From Pseudomonas vlassakiae (lineage in GTDB: Bacteria > Pseudomonadota > Gammaproteobacteria > Pseudomonadales > Pseudomonadaceae), in the NCBI RefSeq assembly GCF_014269035.2, contig NZ_JABWRP020000020.1, positions 1 to 64,000 of the forward strand: 64,000 bases of DNA, in the 5' to 3' direction. The position numbers and the translations under genes are program-made. Positions 41,361 to 50,611 of the stretch are shown in pieces (within the stretch, counting starts at the first letter, position 1; each line of letters opens with the position of its first letter). Below the pieces are notes generated by a model. The model was not told the DNA's origin, did no database searches, and saw nothing but the letters and a program-made list of their open reading frames with translations.

Positions 41361-43529
41361 TTACTGCTCAACCTCCTGCTTGAACTTCAAGCGCCACCCA
41401 TGCAGCAACGGCTCGGTATACCCGCCAGGTTGCTCACGCCCCTTGAACACCAGCTCCTGCGCGGCACGGTACGCATGCGAGCCCGCGAAATTCCCGGCCA
41501 TCGGCCGGTACGCCGGATCCCCGGCATTTTGCTGGTCCACCACCTTGGCCATGCGCTGCAAGGTCGTCTCGACCTGATTACTGCCGACCACCCCATGATG
41601 CAGCCAGTTGGCGATGTGCTGGGCCGAGATGCGCAAGGTGGCACGGTCTTCCATCAACCCCACGTCGTGGATGTCCGGCACCTTCGAGCAACCGATGCCT
41701 TGCTCCACCCAGCGCACGACATAACCCAGGATGCCCTGGCAGTTGTTGTCCAGCTCGGCCTGGATATCCTCGGCATTCCAGGGCCGGTCCGGGCTGACCG
41801 GGATGCTCAGCAGGTCATGCAGCAGCTGTTCGCGCTCGGCGCTCAGGTCGACGCTTTCCAGTTGCGCCTGTACAGCCGGCACGTCCACCTGGTGATAATG
41901 CAGCGCATGCAAGGTCGCGGCAGTCGGTGAGGGCACCCAGGCGGTGTTGGCGCCGGCGCGGGGCTGGGCGATCTTCTGCTCGAGCATGGCCGCCATCAGG
42001 TCAGGCATGGCCCACATGCCCTTGCCGATCTGCGCCTTGCCGCGCAGGCCGCAGGCCAGGCCCACCAGCACGTTGCTGCGTTCGTAGGCCTGGATCCAGG
42101 CGCTGCCTTTCATGTCGCCCTTGCGCAGCATGGAGCCGGCTTCCATCGCGCTGTGCATCTCGTCGCCGGTGCGGTCGAGGAACCCGGTGTTGATGAACAC
42201 CACCCGCGCTGCCGCGCTGGCGATGCAGGCCGCGAGGTTGACGCTGGTGCGCCGCTCTTCGTCCATGATGCCCATCTTCAAGGTGTGCCGGGGCAGGCCC
42301 AGCAGGTCCTCGACACGGCCGAACAGTTGGTCGGCGAAGGCCACTTCGGCGGGGCCATGCATCTTCGGCTTGACGATGTACAGGCTGCCTTCGCGGGAGT
42401 TGCCGCGACGCTTGAGGTCGTGCAGGCCGATCAGGCTGGTGACCACGGCGTCAAGGATGCCCTCGGGGATCTCCCGGCCATCGCGGTCGTGGATCGCCGG
42501 GTTGGTCATCAGGTGGCCGACGTTACGGATGAACAGCAGCGAGCGGCCGGGCAGGGTCAGTGGCTGGCCATCCGCACCCTGGTAGTCGCGGTCCTTGGCC
42601 AGCATTCGGGTGAAGGTCTTGTCACCCTTGCTGACCTGCTCGCTGAGGTCGCCCTTCATCAGCCCCAGCCAGTTGCGGTAGACATTCACCTTGTCCTCGG
42701 CATCCACTGCCGCCACCGAGTCTTCGCAGTCGATGATGGTGGTCAACGCCGCTTCGATGAGGATGTCCTTGACTCCGGCGGGGTCGGCTTTGCCGATGGT
42801 GCTGGTTGGGTCGACCTGGATTTCGACATGCAGGCGATGGTGTTGCAGCAGGATGGCCGTTGGTTGGCCGGGTTCGCCTTGATAGCCGCGCAATTGCGCA
42901 GGCTCCGCGAGACCGACCTGGCGGCCATCGCGCAAGGTCACCGACAGCTTGCCCTGATCGACCGCATAGGCCTGGGCGTCTGTGTGGGAAGCACCTGCGA
43001 GCGGTGCCGAGCGGTCGAGAAATTCCCGGCCGAAAGCAATGACCTTGGCGCCGCGCACCGGGTTGTAGCCCTGGCTGCGCCCGGCGCCGTCCCTGTCGGG
43101 GATGGCGTCGGTACCGTACAGGGCGTCATACAGCGAGCCCCAACGGGCGTTGGCGGCGTTCAGCGCGTAGCGGGCATTGCTCAGCGGCACTACCAGTTGC
43201 GGGCCGGCCTGCTCGGCGATTTCACGGTCGACCTGGGTGGTGCTGATCCGCACCGGTTGCGAGGGGTCGACTAGGTAGCCGATGCGGCGCAGGAACGCCT
43301 GGTAGGCAGCCATGTCACGAATCGGGCCCGGGTGCTGGCGGTGCCAGCTGTCCAGTTCGTACTGCAGGCGCTCGCGTTCGGCGAGCAGCTCGCGGTTGCG
43401 TGGGGCGAGGTCGTGGACCAGGGTGCTGAAGCCTTGCCAGAAGCTGGCGGCGTCGATGCCGGTGCCAGGCAGCACTTCATCCTCGATGAAGCGCTGCAGG
43501 GTCGGGGCGACCTTGAGGGGATGGGTCAT
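41361..43529 (-). CDS. glcB: Malate synthase G
   Basis: Malate synthase G, 722 residues, close to the 723 of E. coli GlcB. It condenses glyoxylate with acetyl-CoA to give malate. Visible stretches are DRDGAGRSQGYNPVRGAKVI, ALTTIIDCEDSVAAVDAEDK (metal-binding acidic residues), LFIRNVGHLMTNPAI and GIMDEERRTSVNLAACI. Last gene of the glcDEFGB operon; a 92-bp gap with a REP-like element separates it from glcG. Confidence 0.95.
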   Translation of the reverse strand: MTHPLKVAPTLQRFIEDEVLPGTGIDAASFWQGFSTLVHDLAPRNRELLAERERLQYELDSWHRQHPGPIRDMAAYQAFLRRIGYLVDPSQPVRISTTQVDREIAEQAGPQLVVPLSNARYALNAANARWGSLYDALYGTDAIPDRDGAGRSQGYNPVRGAKVIAFGREFLDRSAPLAGASHTDAQAYAVDQGKLSVTLRDGRQVGLAEPAQLRGYQGEPGQPTAILLQHHRLHVEIQVDPTSTIGKADPAGVKDILIEAALTTIIDCEDSVAAVDAEDKVNVYRNWLGLMKGDLSEQVSKGDKTFTRMLAKDRDYQGADGQPLTLPGRSLLFIRNVGHLMTNPAIHDRDGREIPEGILDAVVTSLIGLHDLKRRGNSREGSLYIVKPKMHGPAEVAFADQLFGRVEDLLGLPRHTLKMGIMDEERRTSVNLAACIASAAARVVFINTGFLDRTGDEMHSAMEAGSMLRKGDMKGSAWIQAYERSNVLVGLACGLRGKAQIGKGMWAMPDLMAAMLEQKIAQPRAGANTAWVPSPTAATLHALHYHQVDVPAVQAQLESVDLSAEREQLLHDLLSIPVSPDRPWNAEDIQAELDNNCQGILGYVVRWVEQGIGCSKVPDIHDVGLMEDRATLRISAQHIANWLHHGVVGSNQVETTLQRMAKVVDQQNAGDPAYRPMAGNFAGSHAYRAAQELVFKGREQPGGYTEPLLHGWRLKFKQEVEQ

Positions 43530-43574
43530 TGTCTTCTCGCTTGGGGTTCAGGTTTCAGAAAATGTGCCGCTTGT

Positions 43575-43608
43575 GCCGGCCTCTCGCGGCTGAAGCCGCT
43601 CCTACAGG
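43575..43608. repeat. REP-like element between glcG and glcB
   Basis: The stretch tgccggcctctcgcgg...gctcctacag matches the 3' and 5' words of the P. putida REP consensus. It lies within the 92-bp gap between glcG and glcB and may reduce or stabilise read-through between these genes. Confidence 0.55.
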
Positions 43609-43621
43609 TACTGGGCAGTTT

Positions 43622-44020
43622 TCACAGGGCTGCCACGCCCGCCTTGGCTACTTCGGCGTCTTGCTCGGGCCTGACCCCGGACACGCCGACGGCGCCCACC
43701 ACCTGGCCGTCCACCAGCACAGGCACGCCGCCTTCCAGGCTGGTCAGCAGTGGCGCGGTGACAAAGGCGGTACGCCCGCCATTGACCATTTGCTCGAAGT
43801 CGCGGGTTTCCTTGCGCCCCAGAGCGGCAGTGCGGGCTTTTTCCATGGCGATGTAGGCGCTGGACGGGGCGCAGCCGTCCATACGCTCCAGGGCCAGCGG
43901 GTGGCCGCCGTCGTCGACCACCGCGATGGTCACCTTCCACTGTTGCGCCTGGGCTTGCTGGCGGGCGGCGGCGAGCAGGCGGCTCACCTCCGCCTGGCCG
44001 ATCACGGGCTTGCTATGCAT
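43622..44020 (-). CDS. glcG: GlcG/HbpS-like protein
   Basis: Small GlcG homologue, 132 residues, with IAVVDDGGHPLALERMDG, IAMEKARTAA and PVLVDGQVVGAVGVSG, hallmarks of the HbpS/GlcG fold (haem-binding in some members). Its role in glycolate use is unknown but it is conserved in glc operons. It overlaps glcF by 8 bp. Confidence 0.9.
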   Translation of the reverse strand: MHSKPVIGQAEVSRLLAAARQQAQAQQWKVTIAVVDDGGHPLALERMDGCAPSSAYIAMEKARTAALGRKETRDFEQMVNGGRTAFVTAPLLTSLEGGVPVLVDGQVVGAVGVSGVRPEQDAEVAKAGVAAL

Positions 44021-45248
44021 GGCTGTTCTCCTGGCTCAAGGCTGCTTCGACGATTTCGATCCAGTGCCGCACCGGCGTGCGTCCGGCCCCGTCGAGGTGG
44101 GTCTGGCAGCCGATGTTGGCGGTGGCGATGACCTGTGGTTTGCCGCTTTCCAGCGCGTTCAGGCGGTTGTCGCGCAATTGCCGCGACAGCGCCGGTTGGG
44201 TCAGCGAATAGGTGCCGGCCGAGCCGCAGCACAGGTGGCCGTCCGGCACTGCGGTAAGGGTGAAGCCCAGGCGTGTCAGCAGGCTTTCGACCTGGCCGCC
44301 GAGCTTGAGTGCATGTTGCAGGGTGCAAGGGCAATGGAAGGCCAGGCGCTGGTCGGCGCACAGGCCGAGTTGTTCGACCGGTTCGTCGCGCAGCACTTCG
44401 ACCAGGTCCCGCGACAGGGCACTGACCCGTGCAGCTTTGGTGGCGTAACGCGGGTCGTGTGCCAGCAGGTGACCATAGTCACGCACGAAGGCACCGCAGC
44501 CACTGGCGGTCTGCACGATGGCTTCGGCGCCGGCCTCGATGGCCGGCCACCAGGCATCGATGTTGCGCCGGGCGCGCTCCAGGCCTTGCTCCTGGGCATT
44601 GAGGTGGTAGTCCACCGCACCGCAGCAGCCGGCTTCAGCCGCCGGCTCCACGCTGATCCCCAGGCGGTCCAGCAGGCGCGCGGTGGCGGCGTTGGTGTTG
44701 GGCGACAAGGCGGCCTGCACGCAACCTTCGAGCAGCAGGATGCGCCGCGCATGGCGGGGCACGGGCCGTTCGCCGGGGGGCGTCACCTGGGCCGGCAGCT
44801 TGCTCTTCAGCTCGGCCGGGAGCAACGGCCGCAAGGCTTGGCCAGTACGCGTCAGGGCCTTGAACAGCGCCGGGCGTGGCACCACGGCGCGCAGGCCCTG
44901 GCGCAGCAGGCGCTGGCCGAGCGGGCGCGGTACCTGCTGCTCGACCACGGCGCGGCCGATGTCCAGCAGGTCGTGGTACTTCACCCCCGACGGGCAGGTG
45001 GTTTCGCAGTTGCGGCAGGTCAGGCAACGGTCCAGGTGCAGTTGCGTGCTGGCGGTGACCGGCGCGCCTTCGAGCACCTGCTTGATCAGGTAGATACGCC
45101 CCCGTGGCCCGTCCAGTTCGTCGCCGAGCAACTGGTAGGTCGGGCAGGTGGCCGTGCAGAAACCGCAGTGCACGCAGGTGCGCAGAATGCTTTCGGCTTC
45201 CTCGCCGCGGGGCAGGCGCTTGGCGCTTTCGCTCAGGTTGGTTTGCAT
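44013..45248 (-). CDS. glcF: Glycolate oxidase iron-sulfur subunit
   Basis: GlcF, 411 residues. Two 4Fe-4S motifs of ferredoxin type: Cys25, 28, 31, 35 (CVHCGFCTATCP) and Cys75, 78, 81, 85 (CLTCRNCETTCP). The C-terminal half has two CCG domains (GCCGAVDYH and CCGSAGTYS). It passes electrons from GlcD/GlcE to the membrane quinone pool. Confidence 0.95.
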   Translation of the reverse strand: MQTNLSESAKRLPRGEEAESILRTCVHCGFCTATCPTYQLLGDELDGPRGRIYLIKQVLEGAPVTASTQLHLDRCLTCRNCETTCPSGVKYHDLLDIGRAVVEQQVPRPLGQRLLRQGLRAVVPRPALFKALTRTGQALRPLLPAELKSKLPAQVTPPGERPVPRHARRILLLEGCVQAALSPNTNAATARLLDRLGISVEPAAEAGCCGAVDYHLNAQEQGLERARRNIDAWWPAIEAGAEAIVQTASGCGAFVRDYGHLLAHDPRYATKAARVSALSRDLVEVLRDEPVEQLGLCADQRLAFHCPCTLQHALKLGGQVESLLTRLGFTLTAVPDGHLCCGSAGTYSLTQPALSRQLRDNRLNALESGKPQVIATANIGCQTHLDGAGRTPVRHWIEIVEAALSQENSHA

Positions 45249-45258
45249 GGGCGTAGCC

Positions 45259-46311
45259 TCACAGGTCCGGATACAGGCGGCCAGGGTTGAAGATGCCCTG
45301 GGGATCGAGTTGCTGCTTGAGCGCGTGGTGGTAGCGCATCAGCGCCGCTGACAGCGGCGCGCTGCTGTCGTCGCCGGGGGCATAGAGGGTGGCGTGGCCG
45401 CCGGCCTTGGCCGCTTGTTCGCGGATCAACTGTACCGGTGCCGTTGACTTCAGCCAGCGTTGCGCGCCGCCCCAGTCGATGAGCTGCTGCCCCGGCAAGT
45501 CGAGTTCGCCGCTGGCGGTCGGGACCGACAGCCGCCACAGCGGCGCCGGGTCGCAGAAGAAGGCCAGGCGCTGTTCGCGCAGGTCGCTCCAGAAGCGGCT
45601 GTCGAGCACTTCGCCACCCAGGCGCTGACGGGCCGACTGGACCGAGCCTTCACCCCCTTCCAGGCGCAGGTGCAGTGCTTCGCCATCGTGGCAGGCGGCG
45701 CTGATCGGCAACGGCTGCTGGCCCCATTCAGCCAGCTCGGCCAAAGCCTGGTGGCGGTCCATCGGCAGGCGCAGGCTGAGGCATTCGCGTGGGCGTGGCA
45801 GTACCTTCAGCGACACTTCGGTCAACACCCCGAGGCAGCCAAAGCTGCCGGCCATCAGCCGCGAGACGTCATAGCCGGCAACGTTCTTCATCACTTCGCC
45901 ACCAAAACGCAGCAGCTTGCCGTGCCCGGTGATGACCCGCGTGCCGAGTACGTAGTCACGTACCGACCCGGCCCATGGCCGGCGCGGGCCGGACAACCCG
46001 GCCGCGACCATGCCGCCCAGGGTCGCCTCGGCGCCCAGGTGCGGCGGTTCGCAGGGCAGCATCTGCCCGGCCTCGTGCAGCGCCGCCTCGATCTCCAGCA
46101 ACGGCGTGCCAGCCCGGGCGGTGAGCACCAGCTCGGTCGGGTCGTAGCTGACGATGCCCCGGTGGTTGCGGGTATCGAGGATTTCGCCGGCCACCGGGCG
46201 GCCGAGCATGGCCTTGCTGTTGCCACCCTGGATGCGCAGCGGCGTGCCCTGGTTGAGGGCCTGGTTGACCTGTTCGAGCAGGTCCGGGCTCATGTCGCGG
46301 TCCATGCTCAT
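45259..46311 (-). CDS. glcE: Glycolate oxidase FAD-binding subunit
   Basis: GlcE, 350 residues, same length as E. coli GlcE. FAD-binding PCMH-type motifs LGAEATLGGMVAAGLSG and SVRDYVLGTRVITG. ATG 46311 overlaps the glcD stop (TGATG) and was chosen for length and coupling; the frame is open upstream to 46554 but that part lies in glcD. Ten bp after it glcF begins. Confidence 0.93.
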   Translation of the reverse strand: MSMDRDMSPDLLEQVNQALNQGTPLRIQGGNSKAMLGRPVAGEILDTRNHRGIVSYDPTELVLTARAGTPLLEIEAALHEAGQMLPCEPPHLGAEATLGGMVAAGLSGPRRPWAGSVRDYVLGTRVITGHGKLLRFGGEVMKNVAGYDVSRLMAGSFGCLGVLTEVSLKVLPRPRECLSLRLPMDRHQALAELAEWGQQPLPISAACHDGEALHLRLEGGEGSVQSARQRLGGEVLDSRFWSDLREQRLAFFCDPAPLWRLSVPTASGELDLPGQQLIDWGGAQRWLKSTAPVQLIREQAAKAGGHATLYAPGDDSSAPLSAALMRYHHALKQQLDPQGIFNPGRLYPDL

Positions 46312-47810
46312 CAGAAGCGCTCCAGTTCGGGGAAGGGCAATTGCCCGTGGTGCACGTGCAGCGCGCCGAACTCGGCGCAGCGGTGCAGGGTGGGGATGTT
46401 CTTGCCCGGGTTGAGCAGCCCTTGCGGGTCGAATGCTGCCTTGACGGCATGGAACAGGGTGATTTCGTCGCTGTTGAACTGCGCGCACATCTGGTTGATC
46501 TTCTCGCGGCCCACGCCGTGCTCGCCGGTGATGCTGCCGCCCACCGCCACGCACAGTTCGAGGATGCGTCCACCGATGGCCTCTGCGCGCTCCAGTTCGC
46601 CAGGCAGGTTGGCATCGAACAGGATCAGCGGGTGCATGTTGCCATCGCCGGCATGGAACACGTTGGCGACGCGCAGGCCATATTCCTCGCTCAGTTCACT
46701 GATGCCCTTGAGCACCCGTGGCAGTTCGCGGCGCGGGATGGTGCCGTCCATGCAGTAGTAGTCCGGGGAAATCCGCCCCACCGCCGGGAAGGCATTCTTG
46801 CGCCCGGCCCAGAAGCGCACACGCTCGGCTTCGTCGCAGGCCAGGCGCACTTCACGGGCACCGGCTTGCTTGAGCACGTCGGCCACCCGCGCGCAGTCAT
46901 CCTGGACGTCGGCTTCGACACCATCCAGCTCGCACAAGAGGATGGCGGCCGCGTCCACCGGGTAGCCGGCGTGGATGAAATCCTCGGCGGCGCGGATCGC
47001 CAGGTTGTCCATCATCTCCAGGCCACCGGGGATGATGCCGGCGGCGATGATCTCGGCCACGGCGCGGCCGGCGTCCTCGACGCTATCGAAGCTGGCCAGC
47101 AGAACCCGCGCCACCTGGGGTTTGGGCAGGAGTTTGACGGTCACTTCGGTGACGATGCCGAGCATGCCCTCGGACCCGGTGAACAGCGCCAGCAGGTCGA
47201 AGCCCGGGCTGTCGAGGGCGTCGCTGCCCAAGGTCAGGCGTTCGCCCTCGACGGTGAGGATTTCGACCTTGAGCAGGTTGTGCACGGTCAGGCCGTATTT
47301 CAGGCAGTGCACGCCACCGGCGTTTTCGGCAACGTTGCCGCCGATCGAACAGGCGATTTGCGAAGAGGGGTCGGGGGCGTAGTACAGGCCATGGGGCGCA
47401 GCCGCCTGGGAAATGGCCAGGTTGCGTACACCGGGCTGTACCCGGGCGAAGCGCCCTTGCGGGTTGACTTCGAGAATGCGGTTGAAGCGTGCCATCACCA
47501 GCAGGATGCCCTTGGCCAGCGGCAGCGCACCGCCCGACAGGCCGGTACCGGCGCCGCGCGCCACCACCGGCACGCCACGCAGGTGGCAGAGCCTGAGCAA
47601 GGTCTGCACCTGTTCCAGGCGTTCGGGCAGCACCACCAGCAGCGGCACGGTGCGGTAGGCCGAGAGGCCGTCGCATTCATACGGCTTGAGGTCTTCCGCG
47701 CGGTGCAGGATTTCCAGGTCGGGGAGGGCATCGCGCAACGCCTGTAGCAGCGCGGGCTGATCCACGGCGGGCAGCGCGCCGTCGACACGTTCGTCGTAGA
47801 GGATGTTCAT
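46311..47810 (-). CDS. glcD: Glycolate oxidase catalytic FAD subunit
   Basis: GlcD, 499 residues, same as E. coli. FAD-linked oxidase with GTGLSGGALPLAKGILL, SIGGNVAENAGGVHCLKYG and a C-terminal VGGSITGEHGVGREK. It oxidises glycolate, and probably D-lactate, to the 2-oxoacid. ATG 47810 matches the start MNILYDERVDGALP of its homologue; GTG at 47819 would add three residues. First gene of glcDEFGB, transcribed away from glcC. Confidence 0.95.
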   Translation of the reverse strand: MNILYDERVDGALPAVDQPALLQALRDALPDLEILHRAEDLKPYECDGLSAYRTVPLLVVLPERLEQVQTLLRLCHLRGVPVVARGAGTGLSGGALPLAKGILLVMARFNRILEVNPQGRFARVQPGVRNLAISQAAAPHGLYYAPDPSSQIACSIGGNVAENAGGVHCLKYGLTVHNLLKVEILTVEGERLTLGSDALDSPGFDLLALFTGSEGMLGIVTEVTVKLLPKPQVARVLLASFDSVEDAGRAVAEIIAAGIIPGGLEMMDNLAIRAAEDFIHAGYPVDAAAILLCELDGVEADVQDDCARVADVLKQAGAREVRLACDEAERVRFWAGRKNAFPAVGRISPDYYCMDGTIPRRELPRVLKGISELSEEYGLRVANVFHAGDGNMHPLILFDANLPGELERAEAIGGRILELCVAVGGSITGEHGVGREKINQMCAQFNSDEITLFHAVKAAFDPQGLLNPGKNIPTLHRCAEFGALHVHHGQLPFPELERF

Positions 47811-47902
47811 GAGGCTCACTCAGCGGCAATTTTTGTTGTTGTGGGCAAACCGGACGCTTTGCAGCCTGCGCGTTTGGCCGCGAGCGGTCGAGGACATAGG
47901 GC

Positions 47903-47917
47903 ACTGGTCCTACCAGT
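47903..47917. promoter_or_regulatory. GlcC operator candidate 1
   Basis: ACTGGT-CCT-ACCAGT, a palindrome with perfect 6-bp arms, 92 bp upstream of glcD. The TGGTnnnACCA core is the form bound by FadR-type GntR regulators, to which GlcC belongs. Nearly identical to the copy at 47979. Confidence 0.7.
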
Positions 47918-47978
47918 TTTTCCGTTGAAGACTGGTTATCCATGGCTTCGACCGGCTAGATTGGGATCTGCGCAGGGC

Positions 47979-47993
47979 AGTGGTCCTACCAGT
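47979..47993. promoter_or_regulatory. GlcC operator candidate 2
   Basis: AGTGGT-CCT-ACCAGT, identical to operator 1 at 14 of 15 positions. The pair is spaced 76 bp start to start. This copy lies just upstream of glcC (12 bp before its ATG), so it could mediate glcC autorepression while copy 1 controls glcD. Confidence 0.7.
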
Positions 47994-48005
47994 TGGAGTG
48001 TGCTT

Positions 48006-48770
48006 ATGGGGATTGAAAGCAAGGCCAAGGTCGCAGACCAGGTGGCCGAGCGGGTGGAGCGGCTGATCGTCGAAGGTGTGCTCAAGGTTGGCCAGGCCTT
48101 GCCATCGGAACGGCGGCTGGTGGAAAAGCTCGGTTGCTCGCGGTCGGCGTTGCGTGAGGGCCTGCGCATCTTGCGTGGGCGCGGCATCATCGATACCGAG
48201 CAGGGGCGCGGCTCGTTCGTTGCCGACCTGGCCGGGCAGGCGGGCGGCACACCGTTGATGCACCTGTTCAGCTCACAGCCGCGCACACTGTTCGACCTGC
48301 TGGAAGTGCGCGCCTTGCTGGAGGCGGAATCGGCACGCCTGGCGGCGTTGCGCGCCACCGATGTCGACCGCCTGCTGATCCGCAGGCGCTATGAAGACAT
48401 GCTCGATGCCCATGCGGCTGCCGAAGCGCTCGACCCACGCGAGCATGCCCGGCGTGACCATGCCTTCCATCGGGCGATCAGCGAGGCGTCACACAACCCG
48501 GTGCTGGTGCATACCTTGCAGTCATTGAGCGACCTGACCTTGAGCACGGTGTTCGCCTCGGTCAACAACCTCTATTGCCGGCCTGCGCAAAAGCGCCAGA
48601 TCGACCGCCAGCATGCGCGGTTGTATCACGCGGTGATGGAGCAATTGCCTGAGCAGGCGCAGCGGGCGGCGCGCGAACATATCCACGGGATTCGCGACAG
48701 CTTGCGTGAAATCGAGCAGGAGGAGCAGCGCCTGGTCCGGGCGACGATGCGCATGGATGGTTGGGGCTGA
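48006..48770 (+). CDS. glcC: GntR-family (FCD) regulator of glycolate use
   Basis: GlcC, 254 residues: GntR winged helix at 1-75 (LPSERRLVEKLGCSRSALREGLRIL) and an FCD effector domain from about 90 (LEVRALLEAESARLAAL, HARRDHAFHRAISEASHN). It activates glcD transcription in response to glycolate in E. coli. ATG 48006 is preceded by a weak ribosome site; upstream residues to 47841 are unrelated. Divergent from glcD. Confidence 0.93.
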   Translation: MGIESKAKVADQVAERVERLIVEGVLKVGQALPSERRLVEKLGCSRSALREGLRILRGRGIIDTEQGRGSFVADLAGQAGGTPLMHLFSSQPRTLFDLLEVRALLEAESARLAALRATDVDRLLIRRRYEDMLDAHAAAEALDPREHARRDHAFHRAISEASHNPVLVHTLQSLSDLTLSTVFASVNNLYCRPAQKRQIDRQHARLYHAVMEQLPEQAQRAAREHIHGIRDSLREIEQEEQRLVRATMRMDGWG

Positions 48771-48779
48771 GTTTTGCCT

Positions 48780-48821
48780 GTACCGGCCTGTCCGCGGGCG
48801 TGCTCGCGAACAGGCCGGTAC
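48780..48821. terminator. Bidirectional hairpin between glcC and the peptidase
   Basis: A 12-bp perfect outer stem (gtaccggcctgt/acaggccggtac) with an internal GC-rich part. It lies between convergent stops (48770 and 48832) and belongs to the same palindrome family as 7093-7144. Confidence 0.7.
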
Positions 48822-48831
48822 GGTTAGCCGA

Positions 48832-50064
48832 TCACTTTGACAGATGCCTGATCATCGCCACGGTAAGGTAAAGGCGCGGTGCGATGCTGCCCAGTTCGAT
48901 GTATTCATCGTCCCCATGCAACCCGGCCCCGACCACCCCCAGCGTTTCCAGCACCGCCGGCTTTTCGCTGCCGGGCACGTAGGCATACCCGGCATCGGTG
49001 CCGAAGCGCATGGCGATCGGTTCGATCTTGTAGCCCGCTTCCCCATATAACTGCTGTGCCGTCTCGGCCAATTGTGTCGAAGCCGGGTTACGCGCCAGCG
49101 GCGGTCGCCCCTTCTCGACCACGACACTGGCCTGGGTATCGACCACCAGCTGCTTTTTCACGATGCGCTGGGCGTCTGCCTGCACACGGTCAGTTTCGCC
49201 CAGGTCGGAATAGCGCATGTCCGCTTCGGCGGTGGCCAGGGCCGGAATGATATTGGCCTTTTCGCCGGCCTTGGCCAACGTCCAGTTCACCGTGGTGCCT
49301 TTGCTCGCATCGCCGAGGTCCTTGAGCTGGAGTAACTGGTGGGCCAGTTCGGTGAGTGCGTTGCGGCCCTCTTCGGGCGCAGAGCCTGCATGTGATGCAC
49401 GGCCTTTGACTTCAAGCTTGAGGCGGTTGATGCCGTTGGTGGCGACAGTCACTGCATCCTTGTCCGGCGGCTCGTAAGAGAACACATAGTCATGCTTGCG
49501 GGCCAGTTCGGCAATGATCTGCTTCGACCCGGCAGAGCCCATTTCTTCGTCCGGGTTGAACAGCACGGTGAGCGTGCGGTAGCCCTTGAACTGCTGATCG
49601 TTCAGCAACTTCAGCGCGTGCAGGATCATCGCCACACCCCCCTTGGCATCGGCGACGCCCGGGCCGTATGCGCGCGGGCCATCGACCCGGAACGGGCGTT
49701 TGGCAGCGGTGCCGGGGACGAACACGGTGTCGTAGTGCACCATCAGCAGGAAGTCCTTGCTGCCACTACCTTTGAAGGTACCGACGATATTGTCGCCGAC
49801 CGACGGCGTGGCAGGGTGAGTCTGCACCTCGGCGCCCAGGGCCTTGAGGCGCTTCACCAGCTCGGCACTGACTTGCGTCAGGCCCGCTTCGGTACCGGTG
49901 CCGGTGTCTACCGAGACCAGGCTCTTGAGGGTTTGCAGGTACGCCGGCTGTTCGCTTTCGGCCTGCTTGAGCAGGTCCTTGGGGTTGGGTTCAGCGGCAG
50001 TGGCCTGGGTACAGGCGATCAGCAGCGCCAAGGCGATGGCGTGGGGAGGGCTGGGCAACGGCAT
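48832..50064 (-). CDS. M20 metallopeptidase, carboxypeptidase G2-like
   Basis: Exported glutamate carboxypeptidase of the M20 family, 410 residues. Signal peptide about 1-24 (ATAAEP cleavage). Zinc site and general base are present: His110 and Asp112 (MVHYDTVF), Asp139 (VADAKGG) and Glu173-Glu174 (PDEEMGS), offset by two from the published carboxypeptidase G2 residues. It would release C-terminal glutamate from folates or gamma-linked compounds in the periplasm. Substrate could also be another N-acyl amino acid. Confidence 0.9.
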   Translation of the reverse strand: MPLPSPPHAIALALLIACTQATAAEPNPKDLLKQAESEQPAYLQTLKSLVSVDTGTGTEAGLTQVSAELVKRLKALGAEVQTHPATPSVGDNIVGTFKGSGSKDFLLMVHYDTVFVPGTAAKRPFRVDGPRAYGPGVADAKGGVAMILHALKLLNDQQFKGYRTLTVLFNPDEEMGSAGSKQIIAELARKHDYVFSYEPPDKDAVTVATNGINRLKLEVKGRASHAGSAPEEGRNALTELAHQLLQLKDLGDASKGTTVNWTLAKAGEKANIIPALATAEADMRYSDLGETDRVQADAQRIVKKQLVVDTQASVVVEKGRPPLARNPASTQLAETAQQLYGEAGYKIEPIAMRFGTDAGYAYVPGSEKPAVLETLGVVGAGLHGDDEYIELGSIAPRLYLTVAMIRHLSK

Positions 50065-50186
50065 GGGGGCTTCCTTGTTGTAGTGAGTCCTTGAGCCTGG
50101 CCACTAAGCTCGATGTCGCTCGGGTAAACCCGTGCGCACATCAACTCCACCGCTGTTCGAGCCGGTGGAGTCTGTGCGGCAAAAGT

Positions 50187-50504
50187 TCAATGATGGGCGA
50201 CCGGACCATCCTGCGAGAGGATTGCCTTGGCCAGCTCTTCGTCACTGGCCTGCAAGCCAGGATTATCCTTGCGAGCCTGTTCCAGCGCCGACTCCACATA
50301 GGCGCCACGAATGGTCCCGCCACTGGCGACGAAGGCCGACAGCTCGTCCTGTGCGGGGATGATGCGTTTGTCGTCCTTGAAGGTCGAATACAGCGAGGCG
50401 GAAACACCGGCCGAGGTGGCGACGTCGCCTGCGTCGACGTCAGCCAGGGCCGCACCGGCAGGCAACAGGAGCAGCAGCGCAGGGGCGAGGAGTAGGTGGC
50501 GCAT
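50187..50504 (-). CDS. DUF2388 exported protein
   Basis: Exported 105-residue protein with signal peptide about 1-21 (LLPAGAALADVD). The mature part is a DUF2388 domain with ATSAGVSASLYSTF and ELSAFVASGGTIRGAYVESALE. The family is largely restricted to pseudomonads and has no known function. ATG 50504 follows GGAGAA; the frame is open to 50546. Confidence 0.85.
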   Translation of the reverse strand: MRHLLLAPALLLLLPAGAALADVDAGDVATSAGVSASLYSTFKDDKRIIPAQDELSAFVASGGTIRGAYVESALEQARKDNPGLQASDEELAKAILSQDGPVAHH

Positions 50505-50611
50505 GTTGTGTTCTCCAGTAACGTGAAGCACAAGGAAATAAACCACTCACTGTTTAAGAGGGCGGGCGAGTGGCAGGAGTTCCCTGGGTTCTGCCGGAGC
50601 GTCTTCGTGGC

